This document shows, in pieces, positions 36,730-50,391 of a stretch of 64,000 nucleotides of DNA (positions within the stretch are counted from its first letter, which is position 1; each line of letters starts with the position of its first letter). A program made the translations under genes and the position numbers. Below the pieces are notes generated by a model, which had not been told where the DNA came from, made no database searches, and saw nothing but the letters and a program-made list of their open reading frames with translations. The DNA comes from Streptacidiphilus jeojiense (GTDB lineage: Bacteria; Actinomycetota; Actinomycetes; Streptomycetales; Streptomycetaceae): positions 217,972 to 281,971 of the forward strand of contig NZ_JOEH01000019.1 of the NCBI RefSeq assembly GCF_000719095.1. The letters run 5' to 3'.

Positions 36730-36764
36730 TGCGCCGGTGACTCCGGATGGGAGTCACCGGCGCA
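36730..36764 (-). terminator. Perfect hairpin after the ClgR-like gene
   Basis: Arms 36730-36744 and 36750-36764 are perfectly complementary over 15 bp around a 5-base loop, 16 bases past the stop of the ClgR-like gene on the minus strand. GC-rich without U-tract, as usual for streptomycete terminators. Confidence 0.85.
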
Positions 36765-36780
36765 TCAGTGCCGGGGGTCG

Positions 36781-37137
36781 TCAGGCTGCGACGACATCCA
36801 TTGCGCTGGACTTGGGAACCAGCGACGGCATTCGATCGGGCGCACCGGCGGGTACCGGCACCGGCTCGACCAGGACCGGTCGCACCGGCTCGCCGGCGGC
36901 CAGCTCGGCGAGCGAGAGCTCGTCGCTCACCTCACGCATGACCTCGGACATACGCACGTCCAAGGCGTCGCAGATGGCGGAGAGCAGCTCGGAGGAGGCC
37001 TCCTTCTGACCGCGTTCCACCTCGGACAGGTAGCCGAGCGAAACCCGGGCGGCGGCAGAGACCTCGCGCAGGGTGCGGCCCTGGCGCTGGCGCTGCCGAC
37101 GCAGCACGTCACCCAACAGACGACGGAGCAGGATCAT
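36781..37137 (-). CDS. clgR: ClgR-like XRE regulator of clp/protease genes
   Basis: 118 residues with a helix-turn-helix at about residues 8-63 ([40 protein letters not shown]). Position next to cinA-pgsA-recA is the conserved location of clgR in actinobacteria, and the C-terminus ends Val-Val-Ala-Ala, like the Ala-Ala ended ClgR/PopR proteins that ClpP degrades in Streptomyces. It would activate clp and lon genes. ATG 37137 has AGGAGG about 10 bases upstream. No convincing CGC-N5-GCG ClgR box was found in the 192-base upstream gap. Confidence 0.82.
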   Translation of the reverse strand: MILLRRLLGDVLRRQRQRQGRTLREVSAAARVSLGYLSEVERGQKEASSELLSAICDALDVRMSEVMREVSDELSLAELAAGEPVRPVLVEPVPVPAGAPDRMPSLVPKSSAMDVVAA

Positions 37138-37329
37138 CGGTGGCTCCCTCCTTGGACCGCGGCTCGAGACGTCACTGCCCCACCGTACCGCTTGGCCCGC
37201 GTCGCGTGCGGGGAGCCCGGTCGTGTTCACTCTGAGCTGTATCCATGGCCCCTCCCCTGCTGTTCGCGGTATGGACGTCCGCCGTTTTCGGTCCGTCACT
37301 TGTTCCTATTCCCGGTGGGACCACCCTCG

Positions 37330-37824
37330 CTAACCCTCCGGAGCATCGCTGTTGCCGGATCGCAGTGCCTCGCCCAGCAGCCCGAGCGCGGCCTCCACGG
37401 TTCTGCGTCGGATTGTGGCACGCCCCTGTGACAACACGAGTGAAGAGCCGAATACTCCCCCCGGCCCCGCGACCGCTAGGTGTACGGTCCCCACCGGGTG
37501 CCCGTCCTGGGGGTCGGGACCGGCGACCCCGGTGGTGGCGACCCCGTAGTCCGCCGCCATCAGCCGCCGTACGCCCTCGGCCATCTGCACCGCCACGGTG
37601 GGGTCCACAGCACCCTTCGCGGCGAGCAGGTCCGGGTCCACCCCGAGCACCGAGCCCTTGAGCTCGGTGGCGTAGGCGGTGACCGAGCCCCGGAAGGCCC
37701 GGGAGGCCCCGGGGACCGCGACCAGCTCGGCCGCCAGCAGACCGCCGGTGAGCGATTCGGCCACGGCCACCGTCGCCCCGGCCGCCACCAGCGCCGCCAG
37801 TACCTCCTCGGCCCCGTCGCTCAC
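37330..37824 (-). CDS. CinA C-terminal-type nicotinamide-nucleotide amidohydrolase
   Basis: 164 residues forming the single CinA C-terminal (PncC) domain: VAVAESLTGGLLAAELVAVPGASRAFRGSVTAYATELK, then GVATTGVAGPDPQDGHPVGTVHLAV. It deamidates nicotinamide mononucleotide to nicotinate mononucleotide. The N-terminal molybdopterin-like domain of full CinA is absent, as in many actinobacteria. The GTG start overlaps the pgsA stop (GTGA), so it is coupled to pgsA. Confidence 0.9.
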   Translation of the reverse strand: MSDGAEEVLAALVAAGATVAVAESLTGGLLAAELVAVPGASRAFRGSVTAYATELKGSVLGVDPDLLAAKGAVDPTVAVQMAEGVRRLMAADYGVATTGVAGPDPQDGHPVGTVHLAVAGPGGVFGSSLVLSQGRATIRRRTVEAALGLLGEALRSGNSDAPEG

Positions 37825-38501
37825 GAGGCGGCCGCCCGCTCCCGGGCCAGCCCGGCCCGGCGCAGCACCACGGCCTGGCGGACGTAGTCGACGCCGGTGG
37901 CCACAGTCAGGATCACCGCGAGCCCCATCAGCCAGGCCCGGGCGCTCGCCAGCGGCCCGGTCAGCACCAGCACGTACATGCCCACGGCGATGCCCTGGGT
38001 GAGGGTCTTCAGCTTGCCGCCGCGACTGGCCGGGATCACCCCGTGCCGGATCACCCAGAACCGCATCAGGGTGATCCCGATCTCGCGGAACAGGATGACG
38101 ATCGTCACCCACCAGGGCAGATCGCCCAGCGCGGACAGCGCGACCAGCGCCGTACCCATGATCGCCTTGTCCGCGATCGGGTCCGCGATCTTGCCGAAGT
38201 CGCTGACCAGGCCCATCCGCCTGGCCAGCTCACCGTCGAAGAGGTCGGTGATCATGGCGATGGCGAAGGACGCCCAGGCCACCGATCGCCATTTGGGGTC
38301 GTGGCCGCCGCCGGCCAGCAGCAGCGCGGCGAAGACCGGGACGATCAGCAGCCGCAGCATGGTCAGCATGTTGGGGATGTTCCACAGGCCGGGCCGGTCC
38401 TCGGAGTCGTCCAGGACCTCCACGTCCACCTGCGCAGCCTTCTCGGTGCCGTCACCAGCCGTAGCGCGGCCTCTGACTCCCCCCTCGGCGCCTCCGATCA
38501 C
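37821..38501 (-). CDS. pgsA: CDP-diacylglycerol--glycerol-3-phosphate 3-phosphatidyltransferase
   Basis: 226-residue CDP-alcohol phosphatidyltransferase making phosphatidylglycerol phosphate. The catalytic motif D-G-x-x-A-R-x8-G-x3-D-x3-D is visible as [23 protein letters not shown]. Four to six membrane helices; the first 35 residues are polar. GTG start overlaps the rimO stop. The rimO-pgsA-cinA chain, with 4-bp overlaps, is conserved in the phylum. Confidence 0.93.
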   Translation of the reverse strand: MIGGAEGGVRGRATAGDGTEKAAQVDVEVLDDSEDRPGLWNIPNMLTMLRLLIVPVFAALLLAGGGHDPKWRSVAWASFAIAMITDLFDGELARRMGLVSDFGKIADPIADKAIMGTALVALSALGDLPWWVTIVILFREIGITLMRFWVIRHGVIPASRGGKLKTLTQGIAVGMYVLVLTGPLASARAWLMGLAVILTVATGVDYVRQAVVLRRAGLARERAAAS

Positions 38502-40021
38502 GCGCCCACCCCGGCAGCCGTCCCCAGCACCTCGGCGATCAGGTCCACGCCCTCGCTGGCCACGACCTTGGCCGTGAGCAGGTCGCCGACCTTCACCCCG
38601 TCCAGGTCGCCGGTCAGCGAGGTGATGCCGTCGGTCTCCGGGGCCTGGTGCTCGGCGCGGCCGATCACCGAGCCGTCCCCGTCACCGTCCTCGTCGATCG
38701 ACTCGACCAGGACCGTCACCGTGCTGCCGATCCGTTCCTCGGCGCGCTGCGCGGTCATCTCCTCGGCCAGCCGGCTGATCTTCGCCAGCCGCTCGGCGAC
38801 CACGTCCTCGGGGAGCTTGCCGTCGTAGTCGGCCGCCTCGGTGCCGTCCTCGTCGGAGTAGCCGAAGACCCCGATGGCGTCCAGCCGGGCGTGGGTGAGG
38901 AAGCGTTCCAGCTCGGCCAGGTCGGCCTCGGTCTCGCCGGGGAAGCCGACGATGAAGTTGGAGCGGGCGCCCGCCTCCGGTGCCTTGGCCCGGATCTGGT
39001 CCAGCAGCGCGAGGAAGCGGTCGGTGTCGCCGAAGCGGCGCATCCGGCGCAGCACATTGGCCGCCGAGTGCTGGAAGGAGAGGTCGAAGTAGGGCACCAC
39101 GCCGGGGGTGGCGGTCAGCGCGTCGACCAGGCCGGGACGCATCTCGGCGGGCTGCAGGTAGCTGACCCGCACCCGCTGCAGCCCCTCGATCGCGGCCAGC
39201 TCCGGCAGCAGCGTCTCCAGCAGCCGGATGTCGCCCAGGTCCTTGCCGTAGGAGGTGTTGTTCTCGCTGACCAGCATGATCTCGCGGACCCCCTGCTCGG
39301 CGAGCCAGCGGGCCTCGTTGAGCACGTCCGAGGGACGGCGGGAGAGGAAGGAGCCGCGGAAGGCCGGAATGGCGCAGAAGGAGCAGCGGCGGTCGCAGCC
39401 CGAGGCCAGCTTCACCGAGGCCACCGGGCTGTCGTCGAGCCGGCGGCGGAGCACCCGCGGCCCGGAGACCGGGGCCAGGCCCTCCGGGAGGTCGGCGATC
39501 GGCGTCTCCTCGACCGGGGCGACGGCGGCGGCCGGCGCCTCCGCACCGTGGCCGGGCAGCGCGACCGCCCCGCCCTCGGCGGCGGCCTGCCGCTCGACCG
39601 GGCTCAGCGGCAGCAGCTTGCGGCGGTCCCTGGGGACGTGCGAGGTGTGCTTGCCGCCGGAGAGGATGGTCTGCAGCCGGTCGGTGATGTCGGCGTAGTC
39701 GTCGAAGCCGAGCACGGCGTCGGCCTCCGGCAGCGCCTCGGCCAGCTCCTTGCCGTAGCGCTCGGCCATGCAGCCGACGGCGACGACCGCCTGGGTGCGG
39801 CCGTGGCCCTTGAGGTCGTTCGCCTCCAGCAGGGCGTCCACCGAGTCCTTCTTCGCCGCCTCGACGAAGCCGCAGGTGTTCACCACCGCGACGTCGGCGT
39901 CCGCGGCGTCGAGGACCAGCTCCCAGCCGTCGGCCTCCAGGCGCCCGGCGAGTTCCTCGGAATCCACCTCGTTGCGGGCGCATCCGAGCGTGACAAGGGC
40001 GACTGTGCGGCGTTGGGACAT
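38498..40021 (-). CDS. rimO: Ribosomal protein uS12 methylthiotransferase RimO
   Basis: 507 residues. Methylthiolates Asp89 (E. coli numbering) of ribosomal protein S12. UPF0004 cysteines are in [24 protein letters not shown] and AVGCMAERY; the radical-SAM motif is [30 protein letters not shown] and a TRAM domain follow. A low-complexity insertion of about 50 residues lies before the radical-SAM domain, usual in streptomycetes. ATG 40021 gives the family start [17 protein letters not shown]. Confidence 0.95.
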   Translation of the reverse strand: MSQRRTVALVTLGCARNEVDSEELAGRLEADGWELVLDAADADVAVVNTCGFVEAAKKDSVDALLEANDLKGHGRTQAVVAVGCMAERYGKELAEALPEADAVLGFDDYADITDRLQTILSGGKHTSHVPRDRRKLLPLSPVERQAAAEGGAVALPGHGAEAPAAAVAPVEETPIADLPEGLAPVSGPRVLRRRLDDSPVASVKLASGCDRRCSFCAIPAFRGSFLSRRPSDVLNEARWLAEQGVREIMLVSENNTSYGKDLGDIRLLETLLPELAAIEGLQRVRVSYLQPAEMRPGLVDALTATPGVVPYFDLSFQHSAANVLRRMRRFGDTDRFLALLDQIRAKAPEAGARSNFIVGFPGETEADLAELERFLTHARLDAIGVFGYSDEDGTEAADYDGKLPEDVVAERLAKISRLAEEMTAQRAEERIGSTVTVLVESIDEDGDGDGSVIGRAEHQAPETDGITSLTGDLDGVKVGDLLTAKVVASEGVDLIAEVLGTAAGVGA

Positions 40022-40060
40022 GACGCCAAGATTACCGAGGTTTTCAGGCCGGTGACGCGA

Positions 40061-40101
40061 AGGGCCCACAGGGACGTCGTCGATCTTGTCCCGTGGGCCC
40101 T
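40061..40101 (-). terminator. Hairpin between the RodZ-like gene and rimO
   Basis: Arms 40061-40075 and 40088-40101 (AGGGCCCAC...GTGGGCCCT) pair along 14 bp with one bulged base, 25 bases beyond the stop of the RodZ-like gene and 40 before rimO, on the minus strand. It separates the two transcripts. Confidence 0.8.
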
Positions 40102-40125
40102 CGTCCGCCACCGCGCTCGGCCAGG

Positions 40126-41046
40126 TCACCCGGCCTGCGGGTCGCCCGGGGTGTACGTCGCCTTGACCACCTGGCCGTCGTCGCCGGCGGTGCCGAGGTC
40201 CTTGCCGTTCACCCAGAGGTGCGCCGCGCCGCCGTCGCCGTAGACCACTTTGAGGCTCTTCGGGTCGGTGAAGACCTTGGAGTCGCCCTTGGCCAGATCA
40301 CCCTGGAAGAGCTGGTCGCCCTTGCTGTTCTTCACCAGCAGCCAGCTGTCCCCGGACTCCGCGCTCACCTTGAGGGTGACCCGGCCGGCCGGGGCCGCCG
40401 CCACCGGGCTGGGCTTGACCGGCGCCGGCTTCTTCGGCGCCACCGTGGCCGAGGGGTGCGCCGAGGGCACCACCGCGGCCTCCGCCGTGGGGGTCTTGTC
40501 CTTGCCGGCCGCCAGGTTGAAACCGATCACCGCGACGACCACGACGATCGCCGCGACCATCGCGCCGGTCCAGTTGGGGCGGCGCCGCTCGGCGCGGATC
40601 TTCTGCGGTTCGAAGGCGGCGACCGGACGGGCCGCCGAGGGCGCACCGCCATGGGCCGCGTCGTAGCGGGCGACCAGCGCCTCGCCGTCCGCGCCGACCG
40701 CCCGGGAGATCGCGCGGATGTGCCCGCGGGCGTAGAAGTCGCCGCCGCAGCGGTCGAAGTCGTCCTCCTCCACCGCCTGGATCAGCGGCACCCGGACCCG
40801 GGTCTCGGCGCTGACCTCCTCGACGGTGAGCTCGGCCGCGAGACGTGCCGAACCGAGCACCTGACCGATCGTCGGCTCGGCGCTCGCGGACGGGCCCTTG
40901 GGCTTGCTCTGGCCGGCCTGCGGTGCGGAACTCTTCGCCGTGCTGTTCTTCGAGCTGTTGTTCGCCGCGGCGGGACCGGACGGCTTCGCGGCCTTGGGTC
41001 GCGCGGCTCGGCCGGGGTCTCCGGAAGGGGACTTGCCGATGGTCAC
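40126..41046 (-). CDS. RodZ-like helix-turn-helix membrane protein
   Basis: 306 residues: a Ser/Ala/Lys-rich disordered N-terminus, an XRE-type helix-turn-helix ([38 protein letters not shown], about residues 59-98), one membrane helix ([19 protein letters not shown]), a Pro/Ala linker, and a C-terminal DUF4115 beta domain ending LWVNGKDLG. This is the architecture of RodZ, which links the cell-shape cytoskeleton to the membrane. GTG 41046 has AAAGG 7 bases upstream. The gene lies between ftsK and rimO, as in other streptomycetes. Confidence 0.87.
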   Translation of the reverse strand: MTIGKSPSGDPGRAARPKAAKPSGPAAANNSSKNSTAKSSAPQAGQSKPKGPSASAEPTIGQVLGSARLAAELTVEEVSAETRVRVPLIQAVEEDDFDRCGGDFYARGHIRAISRAVGADGEALVARYDAAHGGAPSAARPVAAFEPQKIRAERRRPNWTGAMVAAIVVVVAVIGFNLAAGKDKTPTAEAAVVPSAHPSATVAPKKPAPVKPSPVAAAPAGRVTLKVSAESGDSWLLVKNSKGDQLFQGDLAKGDSKVFTDPKSLKVVYGDGGAAHLWVNGKDLGTAGDDGQVVKATYTPGDPQAG

Positions 41047-41266
41047 AATGGCGCCTTTCGAGCGTTGGCCACCTGCTGTGCTGTCAGTCTATGGGGCGAC
41101 CCCGAGAGGTCATCAACCCGGATACGGCCGAAAGAGGAGACGGCCGTCCGGATGACGCGGAGCGACCCGGCAGCGGTGGTGACGGTCGGTCAGGGGCGCG
41201 GGACCCGCGGCCCTCCGACACCCCGACCAACGGCGGCCGGGGCACCGGCGATGCGCCCTGGGGCGA

Positions 41267-44095
41267 TCATTCCCCCCGGAGGGTGAGCAGAATCGCGTCG
41301 AGCTCGTCGGGCTGGACCAGGACGTCGCGCGCCTTGGAGCCCTCGCTGGGACCGACGATGTTGCGGGACTCCATCAGGTCCATCAGCCGGCCGGCCTTGG
41401 CGAAACCGACCCGCAGCTTGCGCTGCAGCATCGAGGTCGAGCCGAACTGGGAGGTGACCACCAGCTCGGCGGCCTGAACCAGCAGGTCCATGTCGTCGCC
41501 GATCTCCTCGTCGATCTCCTTCCTGGGGGCGCTGCCCACCGTGACGTCGTCGCGGTACTCGGCCTGGGTCTGCGCCTTGCAGTGGTCGACGACGAGGGCG
41601 ATCTCCTCCTCGGTCACGAAGGCGCCCTGCATCCGGGTCGGCTTGCCCGCGCCCATCGGCAGGAACAGCGCGTCGCCCTTGCCGATCAGCTTCTCCGCGC
41701 CGGGCTGGTCCAGGATGACCCGGCTGTCGGCCAGCGAGGAGGTCGCGAAGGCCAGCCGGGACGGGACGTTCGCCTTGATCAGACCGGTGACCACGTCCAC
41801 CGAGGGGCGCTGGGTGGCCAGCACCAGGTGGATGCCGGCGGCGCGGGCCAGCTGGGTGATCCGGACGATGGAGTCCTCGACGTCGCGCGGGGCCACCATC
41901 ATCAGGTCGGCCAGCTCGTCCACGATCACCAGCAGGTACGGATAGGGCTCCAGCACCCGCTCGCTGCCCAGCGGCGGCTGCACCTTGCCGCTGCGCACCG
42001 CCTTGTTGAAGTCGTCGACGTGCCGGAAGCCGAAGGCGGCCAGGTCGTCGTAGCGCAGGTCCATCTCGCGGACCACCCACTGCAGCGCCTCGGCGGCCTT
42101 CTTGGGGTTGGTGATGATCGGGGTGATCAGGTGCGGCACGCCCTCGTAGGCGGTCAGCTCGACCCGCTTGGGGTCGACCAGGACCAGCCGGACCTCCTCC
42201 GGGGTGGCCCGCATCAGGATCGAGGTGATCAGGCAGTTGATGCAGGAGGACTTGCCCGCGCCGGTGGCGCCGGCCACCAGGATGTGCGGCATCTTCGCCA
42301 GGTTGGCGACGCTGGTCTGCCCCTCGACGTCCTTGCCCATGCCCACGATCATCGGGTGCGGGTCCCCGGTGGCGATCGGCGAGCGCAGCAGGTCCCCGAG
42401 GTTGACCATCTCCCGGTCGGTGTTGGGGATCTCGATGCCGACGGCGGACTTGCCCGGGATCGGGCTGATGATCCGGACGTCGGGACTGGCGACCGCGTAG
42501 GAGATGTTGCGGGCCAGGCTGGTGATCCGCTCGACCTTCACCGCCAGGCCCAGTTCGACCTCGTAGCGGGTGACCGTCGGGCCCCGGGTGAAGCCGGTGA
42601 CCTTGGCGTCCACCTTGAACTCGGCGAAGACCGCGGTGAGCGCGGCCACCACGTCGTCGTTGGCCTTGCTGCGGGCCTTGCCCGGGCCGCCCCGGGTGAG
42701 CAGGTCCGGCGAGGGCAGCTGGTAGGTGGTGTCGGCCGGCAGGCGCAGCTGCTCGGAGCGCAGCGGCGGGATGGTGCCGCCCTCGGCGGCGGGCGGCTCG
42801 CCGGCCGGGGAGCCCTCGGGCCCGGCCGGGTTGTCGGCCGGGTTGTCGGCGGAGTCCTCGCGCCGCGCGGGCGGGACCTCGGCCGGCTCCTCGCCCTTGG
42901 TGAGCGGGACGGCAGGCCCGGCGTCGCTCGGAGGCGTCCGGTCCTTCACCCGGTTCAGCACGTCCGCCAGCGAGGAGGACGGCTGCACCCCGTTCACCAG
43001 CACGCCGTTGAGCAGCGCACCGTCCAGGTCGGCCGCCGCGGCGGCGGCCACGTCGATCGCGTCCAGGCCGCCGGGCAGGCCCTGCGGCTCCGGCGCGGCG
43101 CCCTGGCGCCGGCGGGGTCGGCGGCGGCGCGGCAGCGCGCCCTCCTGCTCCAGCCGCTCGCGCTTGGCCAGCAGCGCGGCGCGCTCGGCGGGCGTCCCGG
43201 GCTCGCCGGAGAACTCGCCGTCCTCGGGGCCGCCCTCGTAGTCGGTGACGAAGCCCAGGCCGTCCAGGTCGCCGTCGGAACGGTCGCCGTGGTTCGGGGC
43301 GAGCGGCTCCACCAGGGACAGCCGCTCGGCCAGCAGCCGGAGCCGCTGCGGGATCTGGTTCACCGGCGTGGCGGTGACCACCAGCAGTCCGAAGAAGGCC
43401 ACGATCAGCAGCAGCGGTACGGCCAGCACCGGTCCGGCCGCCGCCATCAGCGGACGCGAGGCGGCCATGCCGATCAGGCCGCCGGAGTTCCTGATGTGGG
43501 TGGCCCCCGCGCTCATCCCGGGCGCACCGCAGCCGATGTGCACCAGGCCGAGGACGCCGAGGCTGAGCGCGCCCAGGCCGATGACGATGCGTCCGTTCGC
43601 CTCGGGCCGCTCCGGATGGCGCATCAGTCGGACCGCGACGCCGGCCAGCAGTATCGGCACCACCACGGACAGCCGTCCGAAGGCGCCCTTGACGATGTTG
43701 GTGACCGCGATGCCGAGCCACCCCTGCGGATCCGACCAGGAGCCGGCCGCGATCAGCAGGCCCAGCGCGACCAGCAGCAGGGCCAGGCCGTCCTTGCGGT
43801 GCGCCGGGTGCAGCCCCTTGGCGCCGTCGCCGACGCCGCGGGCCATCGCGCCCACCCCGTGCGCCATCCCCAGCCAGGTGCCGCGCACCGCGCGGTAGGG
43901 CAGTGGCTTCGGCGGGGCCGGGGGCTTGGCGGGGGCGGCGGCCTTCTTCGCAGCCGCGGTCTTCTTGGCGGGGGACGGCTTCTTCGCCGCCGCCTTCTTC
44001 GCGGGTGCGGCCTTCTTGGCAGGTCCGGCGGCGGCCTTCCGCGCCGCCCCCGCGCCTGGGGAACGCGAGCTGCTTCCGGACATGCGTGTGGCCAT
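41267..44095 (-). CDS. ftsK: DNA translocase FtsK/SpoIIIE
   Basis: 942 residues. Pumps DNA during septation, important at sporulation septa in Streptomyces. N-terminal 60 residues are Lys/Ala repeats, then four membrane helices (about residues 100-250), a long Pro/Gly/Glu linker, and the motor with Walker A VAGATGAGKSSC, LVLVDPKRVELT, the FATSSLADSRVILDQPGAEKL motif and the DNA-reading gamma domain ending QFGSTSMLQRKLRVGFAKAGRLMDLMESR. The 220 bases after it (41047-41266) hold no supported gene. Confidence 0.96.
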   Translation of the reverse strand: MATRMSGSSSRSPGAGAARKAAAGPAKKAAPAKKAAAKKPSPAKKTAAAKKAAAPAKPPAPPKPLPYRAVRGTWLGMAHGVGAMARGVGDGAKGLHPAHRKDGLALLLVALGLLIAAGSWSDPQGWLGIAVTNIVKGAFGRLSVVVPILLAGVAVRLMRHPERPEANGRIVIGLGALSLGVLGLVHIGCGAPGMSAGATHIRNSGGLIGMAASRPLMAAAGPVLAVPLLLIVAFFGLLVVTATPVNQIPQRLRLLAERLSLVEPLAPNHGDRSDGDLDGLGFVTDYEGGPEDGEFSGEPGTPAERAALLAKRERLEQEGALPRRRRPRRRQGAAPEPQGLPGGLDAIDVAAAAAADLDGALLNGVLVNGVQPSSSLADVLNRVKDRTPPSDAGPAVPLTKGEEPAEVPPARREDSADNPADNPAGPEGSPAGEPPAAEGGTIPPLRSEQLRLPADTTYQLPSPDLLTRGGPGKARSKANDDVVAALTAVFAEFKVDAKVTGFTRGPTVTRYEVELGLAVKVERITSLARNISYAVASPDVRIISPIPGKSAVGIEIPNTDREMVNLGDLLRSPIATGDPHPMIVGMGKDVEGQTSVANLAKMPHILVAGATGAGKSSCINCLITSILMRATPEEVRLVLVDPKRVELTAYEGVPHLITPIITNPKKAAEALQWVVREMDLRYDDLAAFGFRHVDDFNKAVRSGKVQPPLGSERVLEPYPYLLVIVDELADLMMVAPRDVEDSIVRITQLARAAGIHLVLATQRPSVDVVTGLIKANVPSRLAFATSSLADSRVILDQPGAEKLIGKGDALFLPMGAGKPTRMQGAFVTEEEIALVVDHCKAQTQAEYRDDVTVGSAPRKEIDEEIGDDMDLLVQAAELVVTSQFGSTSMLQRKLRVGFAKAGRLMDLMESRNIVGPSEGSKARDVLVQPDELDAILLTLRGE

Positions 44096-44239
44096 GCGGC
44101 TCAGGTTACCGGTGGTGGGTCCGGTGCAACATGTGCAGCGTCCGGTTGCCCGGGGTGTGTCGCGTGTCGGAAGAGATGACGATCGGTCAGCCGCAGCCGC
44201 AGTGCGGCGCGCCCGTCGGCCGGTCGGTCCGGCGGGGCG

Positions 44240-44971
44240 TCAGCTCCCGGCGCCGGCAGTGCTGCTGCCCGCTCCGGGGGTGCCCGGCTCCAGTGCGTCC
44301 AGCGCCCGGCGCAGGCCGGAGAGCTTGCGCTCCAGGTGCGTCGCGGTGGCGACCGCCGCCGGGTCCGCCGACTCGTCCAGTTGCTTGGTCAGTGCCTCCG
44401 CCTGCTCCTCGACCGCGGCGAGCCGGGCCGAGAGCTCGGCCAGCAGGCCGCCGCCGGGGGCGCCACGGCGGACCGCCTCGGAGCCGGATCCGGCCCCGCT
44501 GCCGTTGCTGCCACTGCCGTTGGCGGTGGGCGCGCCGCCGTCCAACTGCAGGCGCAGCAGCGCCGCCTGCTCCTTGAGCTGGCAGTTCTTCATGTAGAGC
44601 TCGACGAAGACGGAGACCTTGGCGCGCAGCACCCAGGGGTCGAACGGCTTGGAGATGTAGTCCACCGCGCCGGCCGCATAGCCCCGGAAGGTGTGGTGCG
44701 GGCCGTGGTTGATCGCGGTGAGGAAGATGATCGGGATGTCGCGGGTGCGCTCGCGCCGCTTGATGTGGGCGGCGGTCTCGAAACCGTCCATGCCCGGCAT
44801 CTGGACGTCCAGCAGAATCACCGCGAAGTCGTCGGTGAGCAGCGCCTTGAGCGCTTCCTCCCCGGAGGACGCCCGGACCAGGGTCTGGTCCAGCGCCGAG
44901 AGGATCGCCTCCAGCGCCAGCAGGTTCTCCGGCCGGTCGTCGACCAGGAGGATCTTGGCCTTCTGCACCAT
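44240..44971 (-). CDS. osaB: Response regulator OsaB, osmoadaptation
   Basis: About 243 residues: an N-terminal receiver domain with ILLVDDRPEN, phosphoacceptor Asp55 in VILLDVQMPGMDG, and YISKPFDPWVL, followed not by a DNA-binding domain but by a glycine/serine-rich linker and a C-terminal coiled coil (LLAELSARLAAVEEQAEALTKQL). This matches OsaB of S. coelicolor, the partner of the hybrid kinase OsaA in osmotic stress. ATG 44971 has GAGGAGG upstream; an ATG at 45055 would add 28 residues and is possible. It lies downstream of osaA on the same strand. Confidence 0.88.
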   Translation of the reverse strand: MVQKAKILLVDDRPENLLALEAILSALDQTLVRASSGEEALKALLTDDFAVILLDVQMPGMDGFETAAHIKRRERTRDIPIIFLTAINHGPHHTFRGYAAGAVDYISKPFDPWVLRAKVSVFVELYMKNCQLKEQAALLRLQLDGGAPTANGSGSNGSGAGSGSEAVRRGAPGGGLLAELSARLAAVEEQAEALTKQLDESADPAAVATATHLERKLSGLRRALDALEPGTPGAGSSTAGAGS

Positions 44972-45429
44972 GGCCCGCCCTCCTCGCCCCGGGGCCACCC
45001 CGGTGGACGTCTCGCGGCTCCTGGTGCCGCTGCCGTTCGTGCTCGTCACGGTCATGCTAGCCGCACCTCACTGCCCGCCACCCATGCCACCGTCAATCCG
45101 CGCCTCAGGAGTGTCCAGGTACGGTCCCTGGTGACCCAGCCGATACCTCTGGCAACGCGGAGTGACCCTAGCCGGTTCCCTTCGGACGCTGCCACCACCC
45201 CTACGAGTGGGGGCAGATCCGACGCCTGCGCGTCCGAGGGGCGCCGGAGGCACACCGATGCCGCGGTGTCCCTCGTCTGCCCCCGGTCCCGCAGTCGAAT
45301 CTGCGCGGGCCGTGGCGGTTCCGTGCCGGTTCCGTGCCGCAGACGAACAGCCCTGCCCACGGCGGTGCGCCTGGACGGATGCTCGCTGTCGCGGGCACCC
45401 GCTGGACACCGGCCCCGAATCGGCCCCCG
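44972..45429 (-). other. Intergenic region osaA-osaB with a weak SigB-type promoter motif
   Basis: 458 bases without a supportable gene. On the minus strand GGGTC (45164-45168), 15 bases and AGGTAT (45143-45148) deviate by one base from the streptomycete SigB pattern GNNTN-N14-16-GGGTAC/T. It would give osaB its own stress promoter apart from osaA. No clear terminator after osaA was recognised. Confidence 0.4.
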
Positions 45430-50145
<4,716 letters not shown>

Positions 50146-50271
50146 CGGGGTCCCTCCAGAGTTGCCGACCGGCACCGTGCCACACCTCACATCCGCCGGG
50201 CCCGGTACGTTGTCCGGGGCGGGTGCGGGCGAAGACGCCTGTCCTGTACCCACAATCTAGCGACCATCGGG

Positions 50272-50298
50272 GGTTGCGTGAGGGGTGGCGCGGGGTAT
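50272..50298 (+). promoter_or_regulatory. SigB-type promoter motif upstream of osaC
   Basis: GGTTG (50272-50276), 16 bases, GGGTAT (50293-50298) fits the streptomycete SigB consensus GNNTN-N14-16-GGGTAC/T, pointing into osaC 94 bases downstream. A perfect palindrome ATCGGC-TT-GCCGAT (50297-50310) overlaps the -10 and predicted start. Confidence 0.6.
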
Positions 50299-50391
50299 CG
50301 GCTTGCCGATCGGGCACGGAGCGACAGTCAAAAAAAGTAACCTTGCGGCCTGAGGGCCGTTGTCCCCAGCACAGAGCAGAGGAGTCACCTC

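Noticed and set aside
37138..37329. GTTCGCGGTATGGACG-type half site as ClgR box.
   Set aside because: Only one half matches; the second GCG half at the right spacing is missing.
45052..45360. A 102-codon minus-strand frame in the osaA-osaB gap.
   Set aside because: No ribosome site, no recognisable domain, Arg-rich composition as in shadow frames, and it overlaps the osaB upstream region.
50246..50251. GGGTAC on the minus strand as a SigB promoter for osaA.
   Set aside because: No GNNTN element occurs 14-16 bases upstream.
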